DNA from: Streptomyces adelaidensis
Lineage (GTDB): Bacteria; Actinomycetota; Actinomycetes; Streptomycetales; Streptomycetaceae
Assembly: GCF_016598475.1 (NCBI RefSeq)
Contig: NZ_JAEMUX010000018.1
Span: forward strand, 60,122 to 124,121
Length of the DNA stretch: 64,000 bases
Reading direction: 5' to 3'
Within the stretch, counting starts at the first letter, position 1, and every line of letters starts with the position of its first letter. Of this stretch, positions 36,981 to 46,520 are shown piece by piece. The notes beneath the pieces are model-generated. The model was not told the origin of the DNA. It searched no databases and saw only the letters and a program-made list of their open reading frames with translations. The translations under genes and the position numbers were made by a program.

Positions 36981-37334
36981 ATGGCAGGGGAGCCGCAGGG
37001 CGACTGTCTGTTCTGCAAGATCGTGGCGGGGCATGTACCGGCGACGATCGTGAGGGAGACGGAGACGACCGTCGCGTTCAGGGACATCAACCCGCAGGCG
37101 CCGACGCATGTACTGGTGATTCCGAAGGCGCACTACGAGGACGCCGCGACCCTCGCCACCGCCGCGCCGGCCCTCGCCGCGGACGTGCTGCGGGAGACGC
37201 AGGCGATCGCGGACGAGGACAAGCTGGAGAGCTACCGGATCGTGTTCAACACGGGCACCGGGGCCGGCCAGACCGTGTTCCACGCGCACGCGCACGTCGT
37301 CGGCGGGCGCGGCCTGCACTGGCCTCCCGGATAA
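36981..37334 (+). CDS. HIT-domain nucleotide-binding protein
   Basis: A 117-residue histidine-triad protein: CLFCKIVAG opens the domain and HAHAHVVGG near residues 101-109 is the active-site HxHxHxx. Such proteins hydrolyse AMP-linked compounds (HinT-like). The ATG has GAGG upstream. It is 6 nt upstream of rnz, so the two are probably one transcript. Confidence 0.94.
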   Translation: MAGEPQGDCLFCKIVAGHVPATIVRETETTVAFRDINPQAPTHVLVIPKAHYEDAATLATAAPALAADVLRETQAIADEDKLESYRIVFNTGTGAGQTVFHAHAHVVGGRGLHWPPG

Positions 37335-37340
37335 CGAGCC

Positions 37341-38249
37341 ATGTCCGTACGTGAATTGGTGGTCCTCGGTACCGCCAGCCAGGTTCCGACCCGGCACCGC
37401 AACCACAATGGCTATCTGCTGCGCTGGGACGGCGAGGGGATCATGTTCGATCCCGGCGAGGGCACGCAGCGGCAGATGCTGCGTGCCGGGGTCGCCGCGC
37501 ACGACCTGAACCGGATATGCGTCACCCACTTCCACGGGGACCATTCGCTGGGTCTCGCGGGTGTCATCCAGCGCATCAACCTCGACCGGGTCCCGCACGA
37601 CGTCACCGCCCACTACCCGCGCTCCGGACAGCGGTTCTTCGACCGGCTGCGGTACGCCACCGCGTACCGGGAGACGGTCCAGTTGACCGAAGCGCCGGTC
37701 GAGGGGGTGGGCGGGGTGCTGGCCGCCACGCCGTCGTACACCCTCGACGCGCGCGAGCTGTCGCACCCCGTGGAGTCCTACGGGTATCGGCTCGTCGAGC
37801 CCGACGGGCGCCGGATGCTGCCGGAACGGCTCGCCGAGCACGGGATCAAGGGGCCGGACATCGGGCGGATCCAGCGGGAGGGCGCGATAGGCGGGGTCTC
37901 GCTCGACGACGTGAGCGAGGTGCGGCGCGGGCAGCGGTTCGCGTTCGTCATGGACACCCGGCTGTGCGACGGGGTGTACGCCCTCGCGGACGCCGCCGAC
38001 ATGCTCGTCATCGAGTCCACGTTTCTTGATGAGGATGTCCAACTCGCCGTCGACCACGGTCATCTGACCGCCGGTCAGGCCGCCTCGGTGGCCCGTGACA
38101 GCGGCGTACGGCATCTCGTGCTCACCCACTTCAGTCAGCGGTACTCCGAGCCGGAGGAGTTCGAGCGGCAGGCGCGGGCCGCGGGGTTCGAGGGGGAGCT
38201 GACCGTGGCGCACGATCTGCTCCGGGTACCGGTTCCGAAACGGCGGTAA
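37341..38249 (+). CDS. rnz: ribonuclease Z (tRNA 3' endonuclease)
   Basis: A 302-residue beta-CASP-less MBL nuclease that trims tRNA 3' trailers. HFHGDH at residues 63-68 supplies metal ligands; other family marks are [22 protein letters not shown] and LTHFSQRY with the distal His. The length is right for RNase Z. It follows the HIT gene and precedes the deaminase by 20 nt. Confidence 0.93.
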   Translation: MSVRELVVLGTASQVPTRHRNHNGYLLRWDGEGIMFDPGEGTQRQMLRAGVAAHDLNRICVTHFHGDHSLGLAGVIQRINLDRVPHDVTAHYPRSGQRFFDRLRYATAYRETVQLTEAPVEGVGGVLAATPSYTLDARELSHPVESYGYRLVEPDGRRMLPERLAEHGIKGPDIGRIQREGAIGGVSLDDVSEVRRGQRFAFVMDTRLCDGVYALADAADMLVIESTFLDEDVQLAVDHGHLTAGQAASVARDSGVRHLVLTHFSQRYSEPEEFERQARAAGFEGELTVAHDLLRVPVPKRR

Positions 38250-38269
38250 AGCGGCCGTACGATGCTTTG

Positions 38270-39262
38270 ATGTCCCTCCCCAAAGCCGAACTGCACCTCC
38301 ACATCGAAGGCACCCTGGAGCCGGAGCTGGCCTTCGAGCTGGCCGGCCGGAACGGGGTCGCGCTGCCGTACGCGGACACGGACGCGCTCCGCGAGGCGTA
38401 CGAGTTCGACGACCTCCAGAGCTTTCTGAACCTGTACTACGAGCTGATGGCCGTGCTCCGCACCGAGCAGGACTTCGCGGACCTCGCCGACGCCTATCTC
38501 ACCCGCGCCGCCGCCCAGGGGGTGCGGCACGCGGAGATCTTCTTCGATCCGCAGGCCCACATCGCGCGGGGCGTGGGGATGGGAACGGTCGTCGAGGGGC
38601 TGTGGCGGGCGTTGGGGAGGAGTGAGGCGACGCACGGGGTCTCGACGCAGCTGATCATGTGTTTTCTGCGGGACGAGTCCGCCGCGTCGGCCCTCGACAC
38701 CCTGGCGGCGGCCGAGCCGTATCTCGACCGGATCGTCGGGATCGGGCTCGACTCCGCCGAGGTCGGGCACCCGCCGGCCAAGTTCCGTGAGGTGTACGAG
38801 GCGGCCGCCGCGCTGGGGCTGCGGCGCGTGGCGCACGCGGGGGAGGAGGGGCCGCCGGAGTACATCACCGAGGCCCTCGACATCCTCGGCGTGGAACGCG
38901 TCGACCACGGGCTCCGGTGCATGGAGGACCCGGCCCTCGTCGAGCGGCTGGTGCGGGAGCGGATCCCGCTGACGCTGTGCCCGCTGTCCAACGTACGGCT
39001 GCGCGCCGTCGACACCCTCGCCGACCACCCCCTGCCCACCATGCTCGACGCGGGCCTGCTGTGCACGGTCAACTCCGACGACCCCGCCTACTTCGGCGGC
39101 TACGCCGGTGACAACTTCGACGCCGTACGGCGCACGCTCGGCCTGAGCGAGGACCGGCTGCGCGAACTCGCCCGCAACTCGTTCACCGCGTCCTTCCTGG
39201 AGCACGACGAGGAGCGGCGGGCCCGTTGCATCGCCGAGGTGGACGCGTACGAGTTCGGATGA
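38270..39262 (+). CDS. adenine deaminase-type member of the adenosine deaminase family
   Basis: A 330-residue metal-dependent aminohydrolase. HLHIEG at the N-terminus gives the first metal ligands; IFFDPQ, GLDSAEVGHPP, AHAGEEGPPEYI, DHGLR, CPLSNVRL and NSDDPAYFGGY follow. The EIFFDPQ and HAGEEGPPEYI versions match the adenine deaminases of fungi and Pseudomonas more than classical adenosine deaminases. I therefore infer adenine to hypoxanthine plus ammonia in purine salvage; adenosine activity is not excluded. An in-frame TTG at 38267 could also start. Confidence 0.85.
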   Translation: MSLPKAELHLHIEGTLEPELAFELAGRNGVALPYADTDALREAYEFDDLQSFLNLYYELMAVLRTEQDFADLADAYLTRAAAQGVRHAEIFFDPQAHIARGVGMGTVVEGLWRALGRSEATHGVSTQLIMCFLRDESAASALDTLAAAEPYLDRIVGIGLDSAEVGHPPAKFREVYEAAAALGLRRVAHAGEEGPPEYITEALDILGVERVDHGLRCMEDPALVERLVRERIPLTLCPLSNVRLRAVDTLADHPLPTMLDAGLLCTVNSDDPAYFGGYAGDNFDAVRRTLGLSEDRLRELARNSFTASFLEHDEERRARCIAEVDAYEFG

Positions 39263-39309
39263 CGGCCCGGCGGGGGCGGAGAGAACGCGCCGGGAACGTG
39301 TCGGGAACG

Positions 39310-39604
39310 CGCCGCTCGGGAGATGGCAATGAGTCGGGCGCGCGGGACCATCCGCGCGACCCCCACGTACTCGGTGTCCGCGTGTGCGCCGCCTCCCACC
39401 GCACCCGGGCCGTCCAGCGTCGGACAGGCCACCGCCGCGGTGTAGTTGCCGTCAAAGGTGCCTCCGACGGCCTCCGACGGCGATCCCCCGCAGCGGCTCC
39501 TCGCCCAGTTCCGCGGCGAGCCGGGAGGCGAGGGTGAACAGTTCGGCGGCCTCGTCCCCGGTGCCGCGGAACAGCTGGTCCGGCGGACGGGCGACATCAA
39601 GAGG
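39310..39604 (-). pseudogene. C-terminal remnant of an M20 family peptidase, frameshifted by a 10-bp duplication
   Basis: On the minus strand one frame reads RPPDQLFRGTGDEAAELF to EEPLRGIAVGG and the next frame continues GGTFDGNYTAAVACPTLDG to GGGAHADTEYV. Together they match the last ~90 residues of M20/glutamate-carboxypeptidase-like enzymes (VGGxxDGN and AHAxxE motifs). The frames meet at an exact tandem duplication, CCTCCGACGG twice at 39461-39480, and deleting one copy joins them. The catalytic N-terminal three-quarters are absent. This fills the 398-bp gap between the deaminase and the PfkB gene. Confidence 0.75.
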
Positions 39605-39660
39605 GTGCCCGGAGCGGCTGCACGTCCTGTGGTGAGGGCAGGGGTGACGGGTGCCGGGGG

Positions 39661-40773
39661 TCAGGCCGAGCGGCGGAAGCCGATCGTGGGGACCGCGCGG
39701 CGCAGGGGCCAGGGGCCGGCCTGCTCCTCGGGGAGGAAGTCCGCCAGGAAGGCGTACCGGCGCAGGGCCGCGGGGTCCTGTCGGTCCAGGGACCGCACCT
39801 GGCGCCACCACGCGCCGATCTCGCACCAGCCGGGCGCGGACAGCGAGCCGCCGAACTCCTGGACGGACAGCGCGGCGGTCAGACCGGCGAAGGCCAGCCG
39901 GTCCGCCAGCGGCCAGTCCGCCAGGGTGCCGGTGACGAAACCGGCCACGAACACATCGCCCGCGCCCGTGGGGTCCATGGCCTCCACGGCGATGGCCGGC
40001 ACCTCGGCCGTCTCGCCGGTCCGGCCGTCCACCGCGTACGCGCCGTCCGCGCCCAAGGTCACCACGGCCACCGGGACGTGGTCGGTGAGGGCACGGGCGG
40101 CGGCCCGGGGGCACCCGGTGCCGGTGTACCGCATCGCCTCCTGCGCGTTGGGCAGGAACGCCTCGCAGTGCGCGAGGTCGGGGAGCCCCGCCAGGTCCCA
40201 GGCGCCGGTCTCGTCCCAGCCGACGTCCGCGAAGATCCGGGTGCCCCGGCCCGCGGCCTGCGCGATCCAGGGGGCGCGTACGCCGGGCGTGAGGGAGGCG
40301 ACGGCGGCGCGCGCCTCGGGCGGGCACTCCGGCGCGGGCTCCTCCGGGGGCGCCGCGTGCCCGTGCGAGACCATCGTGCGCTCGCCCTCGTACGCCATGG
40401 AGACGGTGACCGGGGAGTGCCAACCGGGGACCGTACGGGACGTGGACAGGTCGATGCCCTCGCCCTGCTCCAGGGCGTCCCAGCAGTACTCCCCGTAGTG
40501 GTCGTCCCCGAAGGCGGCGGCGAGCGAGGTCTTCAGGCCCAGGCGGGCCAGCGCCGTGGCCATGTTCGCCACACCGCCGGGGCTCGACCCCATTCCGCGT
40601 GCCCAGGACTCGGTCCCGCGCACCGGGGCGGAGTCGAGCCCGGTGAAGATGATGTCGAGGAAGACGGTGCCGGTCAGATAGACGTCCCGGGGCGGGTCAC
40701 CCGGCCCGCGCACGGATCTCAGCGGGTCGACCTGCGGTCGGCGGTGTGGACGTTCTCCCTTGAACGCGGTCAC
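39661..40773 (-). CDS. PfkB-family carbohydrate/nucleoside kinase
   Basis: A 370-residue ribokinase-like kinase: the N-terminal signature GSSPGGVANMATALARLG with the following AAFGDD, and the C-terminal DPTGAGDVFVAGFVTG, where the Asp is the catalytic base and GAGD the anion hole. The sugar or nucleoside substrate is unknown; the first 30 residues are extra and may not be translated. The nearest genes on the same strand are the glucarate cluster, but linkage is not proven. Confidence 0.88.
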   Translation of the reverse strand: MTAFKGERPHRRPQVDPLRSVRGPGDPPRDVYLTGTVFLDIIFTGLDSAPVRGTESWARGMGSSPGGVANMATALARLGLKTSLAAAFGDDHYGEYCWDALEQGEGIDLSTSRTVPGWHSPVTVSMAYEGERTMVSHGHAAPPEEPAPECPPEARAAVASLTPGVRAPWIAQAAGRGTRIFADVGWDETGAWDLAGLPDLAHCEAFLPNAQEAMRYTGTGCPRAAARALTDHVPVAVVTLGADGAYAVDGRTGETAEVPAIAVEAMDPTGAGDVFVAGFVTGTLADWPLADRLAFAGLTAALSVQEFGGSLSAPGWCEIGAWWRQVRSLDRQDPAALRRYAFLADFLPEEQAGPWPLRRAVPTIGFRRSA

Positions 40774-40883
40774 GGTGTGCTCCCTGGCGTGGTGCGGATC
40801 CAGCCAGTCTGCACCAAGCGCTCCGCTGGGTGGGGCGGGTCATGCTGTTGTCGGGCCTCGGTGCGCCGTGGGGGGCGGGGATT

Positions 40884-40941
40884 CGCCCCCGCCGCCCCTA
40901 CCCGTCCCCTCCCCAGGGGCTGCCGCCCCTTCTGCCCCGCT
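40884..40941 (+). repeat. repeat B, shortened copy 3
   Basis: CGCCCCCGCCGCCCCTACCC then GTCCCCTCCCC, lacking the internal hairpin of the other two copies. Repeat A follows 58 nt later. Confidence 0.6.
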
Positions 40942-40998
40942 TTTCGCCTTCCCGCTCGGTCCCAGGAGGGATTTGGCGGGTGCGGCGCGCGGGGGTTG

Positions 40999-41030
40999 TT
41001 CGCGCAGTTCCCCGCGCCCCTTGAGGGGCG
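40999..41030 (+). repeat. repeat A within the decayed MFS 3' region
   Basis: TTCGCGCAGTTCCCCGCGCC plus CCTTGAGGGGCG. The last bases form a short CCCCTTGAGGGG hairpin. It is read through by the C-terminal frame of the damaged transporter. Confidence 0.65.
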
Positions 41031-41873
41031 CTGTGCGCGCCCTGTCGTTGCGGCCTCCGCCTCTTAGCAGAAGGACGCTCAGGGCGGCCAGGAAGCCGAT
41101 GACTGTGAGGCCTACCAGGCCGCCTTTTGTGGAGCCGGTGGTGTCCTCTATCAGGCCGAAGGCGGTGGGGGCGACGAAGCCGCCCAGGTTGCCGATGGAG
41201 TTGATCAGGGCGATGCCGGGGGCGGCCCGGGCGTCCAGGTAGCTCTGGGGGATCGTCCAGAAGATCGGGGAGGCGGGCTTGAAGCCCATCGCCGCGATGC
41301 ACAGCGCGCCCAGCCCCACCCATGGCGACACGAACACCGCGAGGAGTGTGCCGCAGCCGCCGATGAACAGCAGGGTCATCAGCACGGGCCGGCGCTTGCC
41401 GATCCGGTCGGAGAACCGGCCGCTCACGAACACCGCCACCAGCGCGCACAGCCAGGGCACCGCCGTGAGAAGCCCCACCTGGAACTCGCCCAGCCCGCCG
41501 ATGTCGTCCACGATCGACGGCAGCCAGAACGTCACCGCGTACAGGGCGACGTTGATGGCGAAGTAGATCCACAGGAAGAGCAGCATCTGCGGGTCGGCGA
41601 GCAGTTCGAGGGGACTTCGAAGATGGCGTACGCGATGAAGAAGATGCCGGCGCCGAGTCCGAAGGCGGCCGCCGACAGGCCTACGTCCGCGCGGAGCTGG
41701 TCCTGGGCGAAGCCGAGGTTGACCCGGTCCATGTAGTTCGCCACGAACATGATGAAGAAGAGGGGGACCACTCGGCGGAAGATCTTGTGGATGGCGGATT
41801 GGACGGCGGGGGAGTGGGTTTCGGGGGGCTGGTGGGGGTGGGGGGTTGCTGCTGGCACGAGCGGCTCCGATCG

Positions 41874-41930
41874 TGGGCAGGGGGAGAGGAAGGGAGGGGG
41901 GAAGGGGGAGGGAGGGGGAGGGAGACGAGC
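41874..41930. other. G-rich purine tract between gudD and the MFS remnant
   Basis: About 57 nt that are almost only G and A on the plus strand, with many runs of three to six Gs, compatible with G-quadruplex formation. Because flanking genes run on the minus strand, the transcript would carry a C/U-rich tract here. Confidence 0.5.
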
Positions 41931-41965
41931 GGTGGGTGGGTGGGTGCGGGGGCCGGTGGGGGCTT

Positions 41966-42018
41966 GTCGCGCAGTTCCCCGCGCCGCTGAAAGAACGGGG
42001 CTGCGCCCCTGTTCTTTC
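41966..42018 (+). repeat. repeat A with hairpin next to the gudD stop
   Basis: GTCGCGCAGTTCCCCGCGCC plus GCTGAAAGAAC. GAAAGAAC (41989-41996) pairs with GTTCTTTC (42011-42018) around GGGG-ctgcg-CCCC. The hairpin ends 2 nt from the gudD stop codon on the minus strand and may terminate gudD. Confidence 0.7.
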
Positions 42019-42019
42019 G

Positions 42020-43321
42020 CTACCAGCGGGGCACGGTCGGTGTGACCCAGTCCGGGTCGGCGACGCGCATCGCCGCCGCGTCGTCGCGGTCCTTCAGCGC
42101 GCCGTCGTCCGCCAGCCAGCGTCGGTGGAGGAACTCCAGCTTGTCGCGGTCGAGTTCGACGCCCAGGCCGGGTGCGTCGGACACCCGTACCGATCCGTTC
42201 TCGAAGGTGAGGCGTTCCGTCAGGACGTCCTCCGACTGCCATGGGTAGTGGGAGTCGCAGGCGTGGTGGAGGTCGGGGACCGTGGACGCGACGTGGGTCA
42301 TCGCGGCGAGGCTGATACCGAGGTGGGTGTTGGAGTGCATCGAGACGGCGACGCCGAACGTGCGGCAGATGGCGGCCAGTTCGCGGGTGTTGCGCAGGCC
42401 GCCCCAGTAGTGGTGGTCGGAGAGGACGACCTGGACGGCGCCCTTGGTGAAGGCCTCCTTGATCTCGGCGAAGGTCGTCACGCACATGTTGGTGGCGAGG
42501 GGGACGTCCGTCCGCGCGGCGACCTCGGCCATGGCGGGCGTGCCGAGCGCCGGGTCCTCCAGGTATTCGAGGACGTCGGCCAGCTCGGCCGCGACGTTGA
42601 GCGAAGTCTCCACGGACCAGGCGCCGTTGGGGTCGAGGCGCAGCGGATGGCCCGGGAACGCCTCGGCCAGCGCGTGGATCGCGGCGATCTCCTCCTCGGG
42701 CGGGAAGACGCCGCCCTTGAGCTTGAACGACGTGAAGCCGTACCGCTCGGTGAACTTCCGGGCCTGCTCGACGACCCCGGCCGGGTCCACGGCCGCCCCC
42801 CAGTCGTCCTTCTCGCAGACGACGCCCTCGGGGTGGTCCGCCCACTTGTAGAAGAGGTACGCGCTGTACTCCACCGCGTCCCGCACCTTGCCGCCGAGCA
42901 GCGCGTGCACGGGCAGCCCCAAGGCCTTGCCGAGCGCGTCCAGGCAGGCGACCTCGAAGGCCGAGACGACGGACAGCCGCAGCTTGTCGGCGGTCTGCAC
43001 ACCGCGCAGACCACCCACATCGACCTGGCCCGACACCCGGGACCCGTCGACCGCCACCTCGTCGGCCAGGACGAACAGCCCGTTCAGGTCGCTCACCGAG
43101 CGGCCCACCAGCTTCGCCGCGAACGGCCGGGCCAGCTCCAGATACTTGGTGTCGCCGTACGTCTCACCGACGCCCGTGGTCCCGTCGGCGGTCACGACCT
43201 CCACGATCAGCCGCGGGGTGTACGGCTGGTGCACCCCCTGCGTGTTCAGCAGCGGCGGGTCGGCGACCAGGATCGGGGTCAGCCGGACCTCGGTGATGGT
43301 CAGGTCGCGGGTCGCGGTCAC
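42020..43321 (-). CDS. gudD: glucarate dehydratase
   Basis: A 433-residue enolase-superfamily enzyme that converts D-glucarate to 5-keto-4-deoxyglucarate. Visible features are the capping N-terminus (ILVADPPLLNTQGVHQ), FTSFKLKGGVF (KxK catalytic base), RLDPNGAWS (metal ligand), LATNMCVTTF, LSDHHYWGGLRNTREL (His-Asp dyad region) and HSNTHLGIS. The GTG at 43321 overlaps the kdgD stop (GTGA), so the two are co-translated. Its product feeds directly into KdgD. Confidence 0.92.
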   Translation of the reverse strand: MTATRDLTITEVRLTPILVADPPLLNTQGVHQPYTPRLIVEVVTADGTTGVGETYGDTKYLELARPFAAKLVGRSVSDLNGLFVLADEVAVDGSRVSGQVDVGGLRGVQTADKLRLSVVSAFEVACLDALGKALGLPVHALLGGKVRDAVEYSAYLFYKWADHPEGVVCEKDDWGAAVDPAGVVEQARKFTERYGFTSFKLKGGVFPPEEEIAAIHALAEAFPGHPLRLDPNGAWSVETSLNVAAELADVLEYLEDPALGTPAMAEVAARTDVPLATNMCVTTFAEIKEAFTKGAVQVVLSDHHYWGGLRNTRELAAICRTFGVAVSMHSNTHLGISLAAMTHVASTVPDLHHACDSHYPWQSEDVLTERLTFENGSVRVSDAPGLGVELDRDKLEFLHRRWLADDGALKDRDDAAAMRVADPDWVTPTVPRW

Positions 43322-44382
43322 AGGGCGGCTCCTACGGTCGGGACGGCGGGCTGCACGGCGGGCTGTGCGGCGGCGGGCCTCACCGCGGGCTTCACGGCGG
43401 CGGTGAGGTCGGCGGCGAGGTCGAGGCCGGTGGACAGGAGTTTCTCCAGGTCGGCCAGGTCGGCGGGCGAGGGGTCGGTGAGCGGGGCGCGTACCGGGCC
43501 GACCGGGCGGCCGCGCAGCCGTGCCGCCGCCTTGACCAGCGAGACGGCGTACCCGGCCCGCCGGTCGCGCAGTTCGACGAGCGGTACGTAGAACTCGCGG
43601 AGCAGCCTCTCGGTCACCTGGTCGTCGCCGCGCCGCAACGCGCCGAAGAAGGTGCCGGCGATCTCGGGCGCGAAGGCGTGCACGGCGGAGGAGTAGGCGG
43701 GGACGCCCACGGTGGCGTAGGCGCGGGCCTGGATCTCGGCGGTGGCGGCGCCGTTGAAGAAGAGGAAGCCCTCGGGCGCGGCGAGGGTGAGGCGCTGGAG
43801 CCGGTCGAGGTCGCTGTGGCCGTCCTTGAGGCCGACGACGCCCGGGATACGGGCGATCCGCCGCAGCGACTCGGCGGTGAAGGCGACCTGGCCGCGCTGG
43901 TAGGCGATGAGGGGCAGCCGGGTCCGTACGGCGATCTCCTCCAACTGCCTGACCAGGCCGTCCTGCGGGGCGGCGACCAGGTAGTGCGGCAGCACGAGCA
44001 GCGCGTCGGCGCCGGCCTCCTCGGCGATCCGCGCGAACCGTGCGGCCTGCGCCCACCCGTAGCCGACGCCGGCGACGACGGGCACCCGGCCCGCCGTGAC
44101 CTCCACGGCGGCGGTCACGACCTGCCGGTACTCGTCCTCGTCCAGCGAGAAGAACTCGCCGGTGCCACAGGCGGGGAAGACGGCACCGGGGCCGGTGGCG
44201 ACCTGTGCGTCGAGGTGGGCGCGGCAGCCGTCGAGGTCGAGGGAGCCGTCGGCGCGGAAGCTGGTCAGAGGGAACGACAGGACGCCCTCCGCCATGCCGC
44301 GCCGCAGCCGCCGGACCGTGTCCGTACCGGGGTCCGTATCGAGTTCCGTGCCGAGGGCCGTACCGGGACTCACCGTGCTCAT
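43318..44382 (-). CDS. kdgD: 5-dehydro-4-deoxyglucarate dehydratase
   Basis: A 354-residue dihydrodipicolinate-synthase-like TIM barrel that dehydrates and decarboxylates 5-keto-4-deoxyglucarate to 2-oxoglutarate semialdehyde. LSFPLTSF, FPACGTGEFFSL, the Schiff-base Lys in VGLKDGHSDL and FFNGAATAEI are present. The ATG at 44382 has GGGAG directly adjacent, which is poor spacing, and the first ~25 residues (with TELDTDPGTDT) are atypical, so the true start may be an internal GTG or ATG. The C-terminus carries an A/V/P-rich tail. It is the first gene after an IclR-type operator. Confidence 0.9.
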   Translation of the reverse strand: MSTVSPGTALGTELDTDPGTDTVRRLRRGMAEGVLSFPLTSFRADGSLDLDGCRAHLDAQVATGPGAVFPACGTGEFFSLDEDEYRQVVTAAVEVTAGRVPVVAGVGYGWAQAARFARIAEEAGADALLVLPHYLVAAPQDGLVRQLEEIAVRTRLPLIAYQRGQVAFTAESLRRIARIPGVVGLKDGHSDLDRLQRLTLAAPEGFLFFNGAATAEIQARAYATVGVPAYSSAVHAFAPEIAGTFFGALRRGDDQVTERLLREFYVPLVELRDRRAGYAVSLVKAAARLRGRPVGPVRAPLTDPSPADLADLEKLLSTGLDLAADLTAAVKPAVRPAAAQPAVQPAVPTVGAAL

Positions 44383-44387
44383 CTCCC

Positions 44388-44408
44388 TATGTAGACGTCA
44401 TCTACGTA
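44388..44408. promoter_or_regulatory. candidate IclR operator between kdgD and iclR-type gene
   Basis: TAT-GTAGA-CGTCA-TCTAC-GTA is a near-perfect inverted repeat (7 of 8 positions per arm) located directly upstream of kdgD and 70 nt before the divergent regulator. The position fits repression of both genes by the IclR protein. Confidence 0.65.
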
Positions 44409-44477
44409 TGGAGATGGAGATTAGGTAAGCGAACACCAGCCGTCAATGGTCGTGCGCGCCCCTATTACGATCGGCAC

Positions 44478-45296
44478 ATGTCGGAGACAGCGGCCGCGGA
44501 TGGAGCGGGTGGCGTGGGCGGCGCCGGGGGTGTCCGTGAGGTGAAGTCCGCGGCGCGCACGGTCGACCTGCTGGAACTGCTGGCCGCGCGCGGCGACCGC
44601 CCCGCGCGCCTCCAGGAACTGGCGGACGAGCTCCAGGTCCCGCGCAGCTCGATGTACGCCCTCCTCCAGACCCTGATCGGCCGCGGCTGGGTCCGCACGG
44701 ACACCACCGGCTCCCTGTACGGCATCGGCATCCGCGCCCTGCTCACCGGCACCAGCTACCTGGACTCCGACCCGCGCGTACGCGCCGTACGCCCCTACCT
44801 CGACGAGGCCTCCGAGGCCCTCGGCGAGACCATCCACCTGGCCCGTCTGGACGGCATGGACGTGGCCTACCTGGCCACCCGCGAGTCCCACGAGTACCTG
44901 CGCACGATCAGCCGCGTCGGCCGCCGCCTCCCCGCCCACGCCGGCGCCCTCGGCAAGGCCCTCCTCGCCGAACGCCGCGACACCGACCTGCCCGAGGGCC
45001 CCTACGAGGCACTCACCCCCAACACCCACACCACCCGCGAGTCCCTCGCCGCCGACCTCGCCGCCATCCGCGCCCGCGGCTACGCCGTCGACCGCGAGGA
45101 GGGCGTCACCGGCATCGTCGGCTTCGGCTTCGCCCTCCGATCCGACGTCCCGGCGCAGGACGCCATCAGCTGCTCCGCACCGGTGGCCCGCCTGAACCCG
45201 GAGCACGAGCGCCGGATCGTGGCGGTGATGAGGGAGATCAGGGCGAAGATCGAGGCGACGGCCCCGGGCGGAGCCGGCTCGCCGGTCTGGCGCTGA
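44478..45296 (+). CDS. IclR family transcriptional regulator
   Basis: A 272-residue regulator: an N-terminal winged helix (ARTVDLLELLAARGDRPARL, PRSSMYALLQTLIGRGW) and a C-terminal GAF-like effector domain (ETIHLARLDGMDVAYLATRES, LPAHAGALGKALLA, GIVGFGFALRS). It is divergent from kdgD-gudD and next to a good inverted-repeat operator, so it very probably controls glucarate catabolism with an aldarate or a pathway intermediate as ligand (inference). Confidence 0.9.
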   Translation: MSETAAADGAGGVGGAGGVREVKSAARTVDLLELLAARGDRPARLQELADELQVPRSSMYALLQTLIGRGWVRTDTTGSLYGIGIRALLTGTSYLDSDPRVRAVRPYLDEASEALGETIHLARLDGMDVAYLATRESHEYLRTISRVGRRLPAHAGALGKALLAERRDTDLPEGPYEALTPNTHTTRESLAADLAAIRARGYAVDREEGVTGIVGFGFALRSDVPAQDAISCSAPVARLNPEHERRIVAVMREIRAKIEATAPGGAGSPVWR

Positions 45297-45448
45297 GCCG
45301 GAGAGGCCACAGCGAGGCCCGAGCTCTCCCGCAGCCCGCGAAAAGCCCTACGGCACTGTCAGCGCATCGTCGTACTCTTGAACCACAAGGCCGCCTTGCG
45401 GCGGTCATGCCTCATCGAGGAGGACGTGCAGGCCTACAGAGCCGGCCC

Positions 45449-46507
<1,059 letters not shown>

Positions 46508-46520
46508 ACAAGCCAGCACC

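Larger units (their letters stand above)
40840..41858 (-). pseudogene. MFS (ACS-family-like) transporter with internal deletion and frameshift
   Basis: From the GTG at 41858 one frame gives the first two membrane segments (RRVVPLFFIMFVANYMDRVN, FFIAYAIFEVPSN). At about 41604-41611 homology jumps to another frame, giving LLADPQMLLFLWIYFAIN and the C-terminal half (GRFSDRIGKRRPV loop, last helices). Roughly 170 residues expected between them are missing. CTCGAAC at the junction could be the recombined microhomology. Beyond about 41060 the frame reads into repeat A, so even the C-terminus looks altered. By family and position it was probably the glucarate/galactarate uptake system of the adjacent gudD-kdgD cluster. 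Confidence 0.8.
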
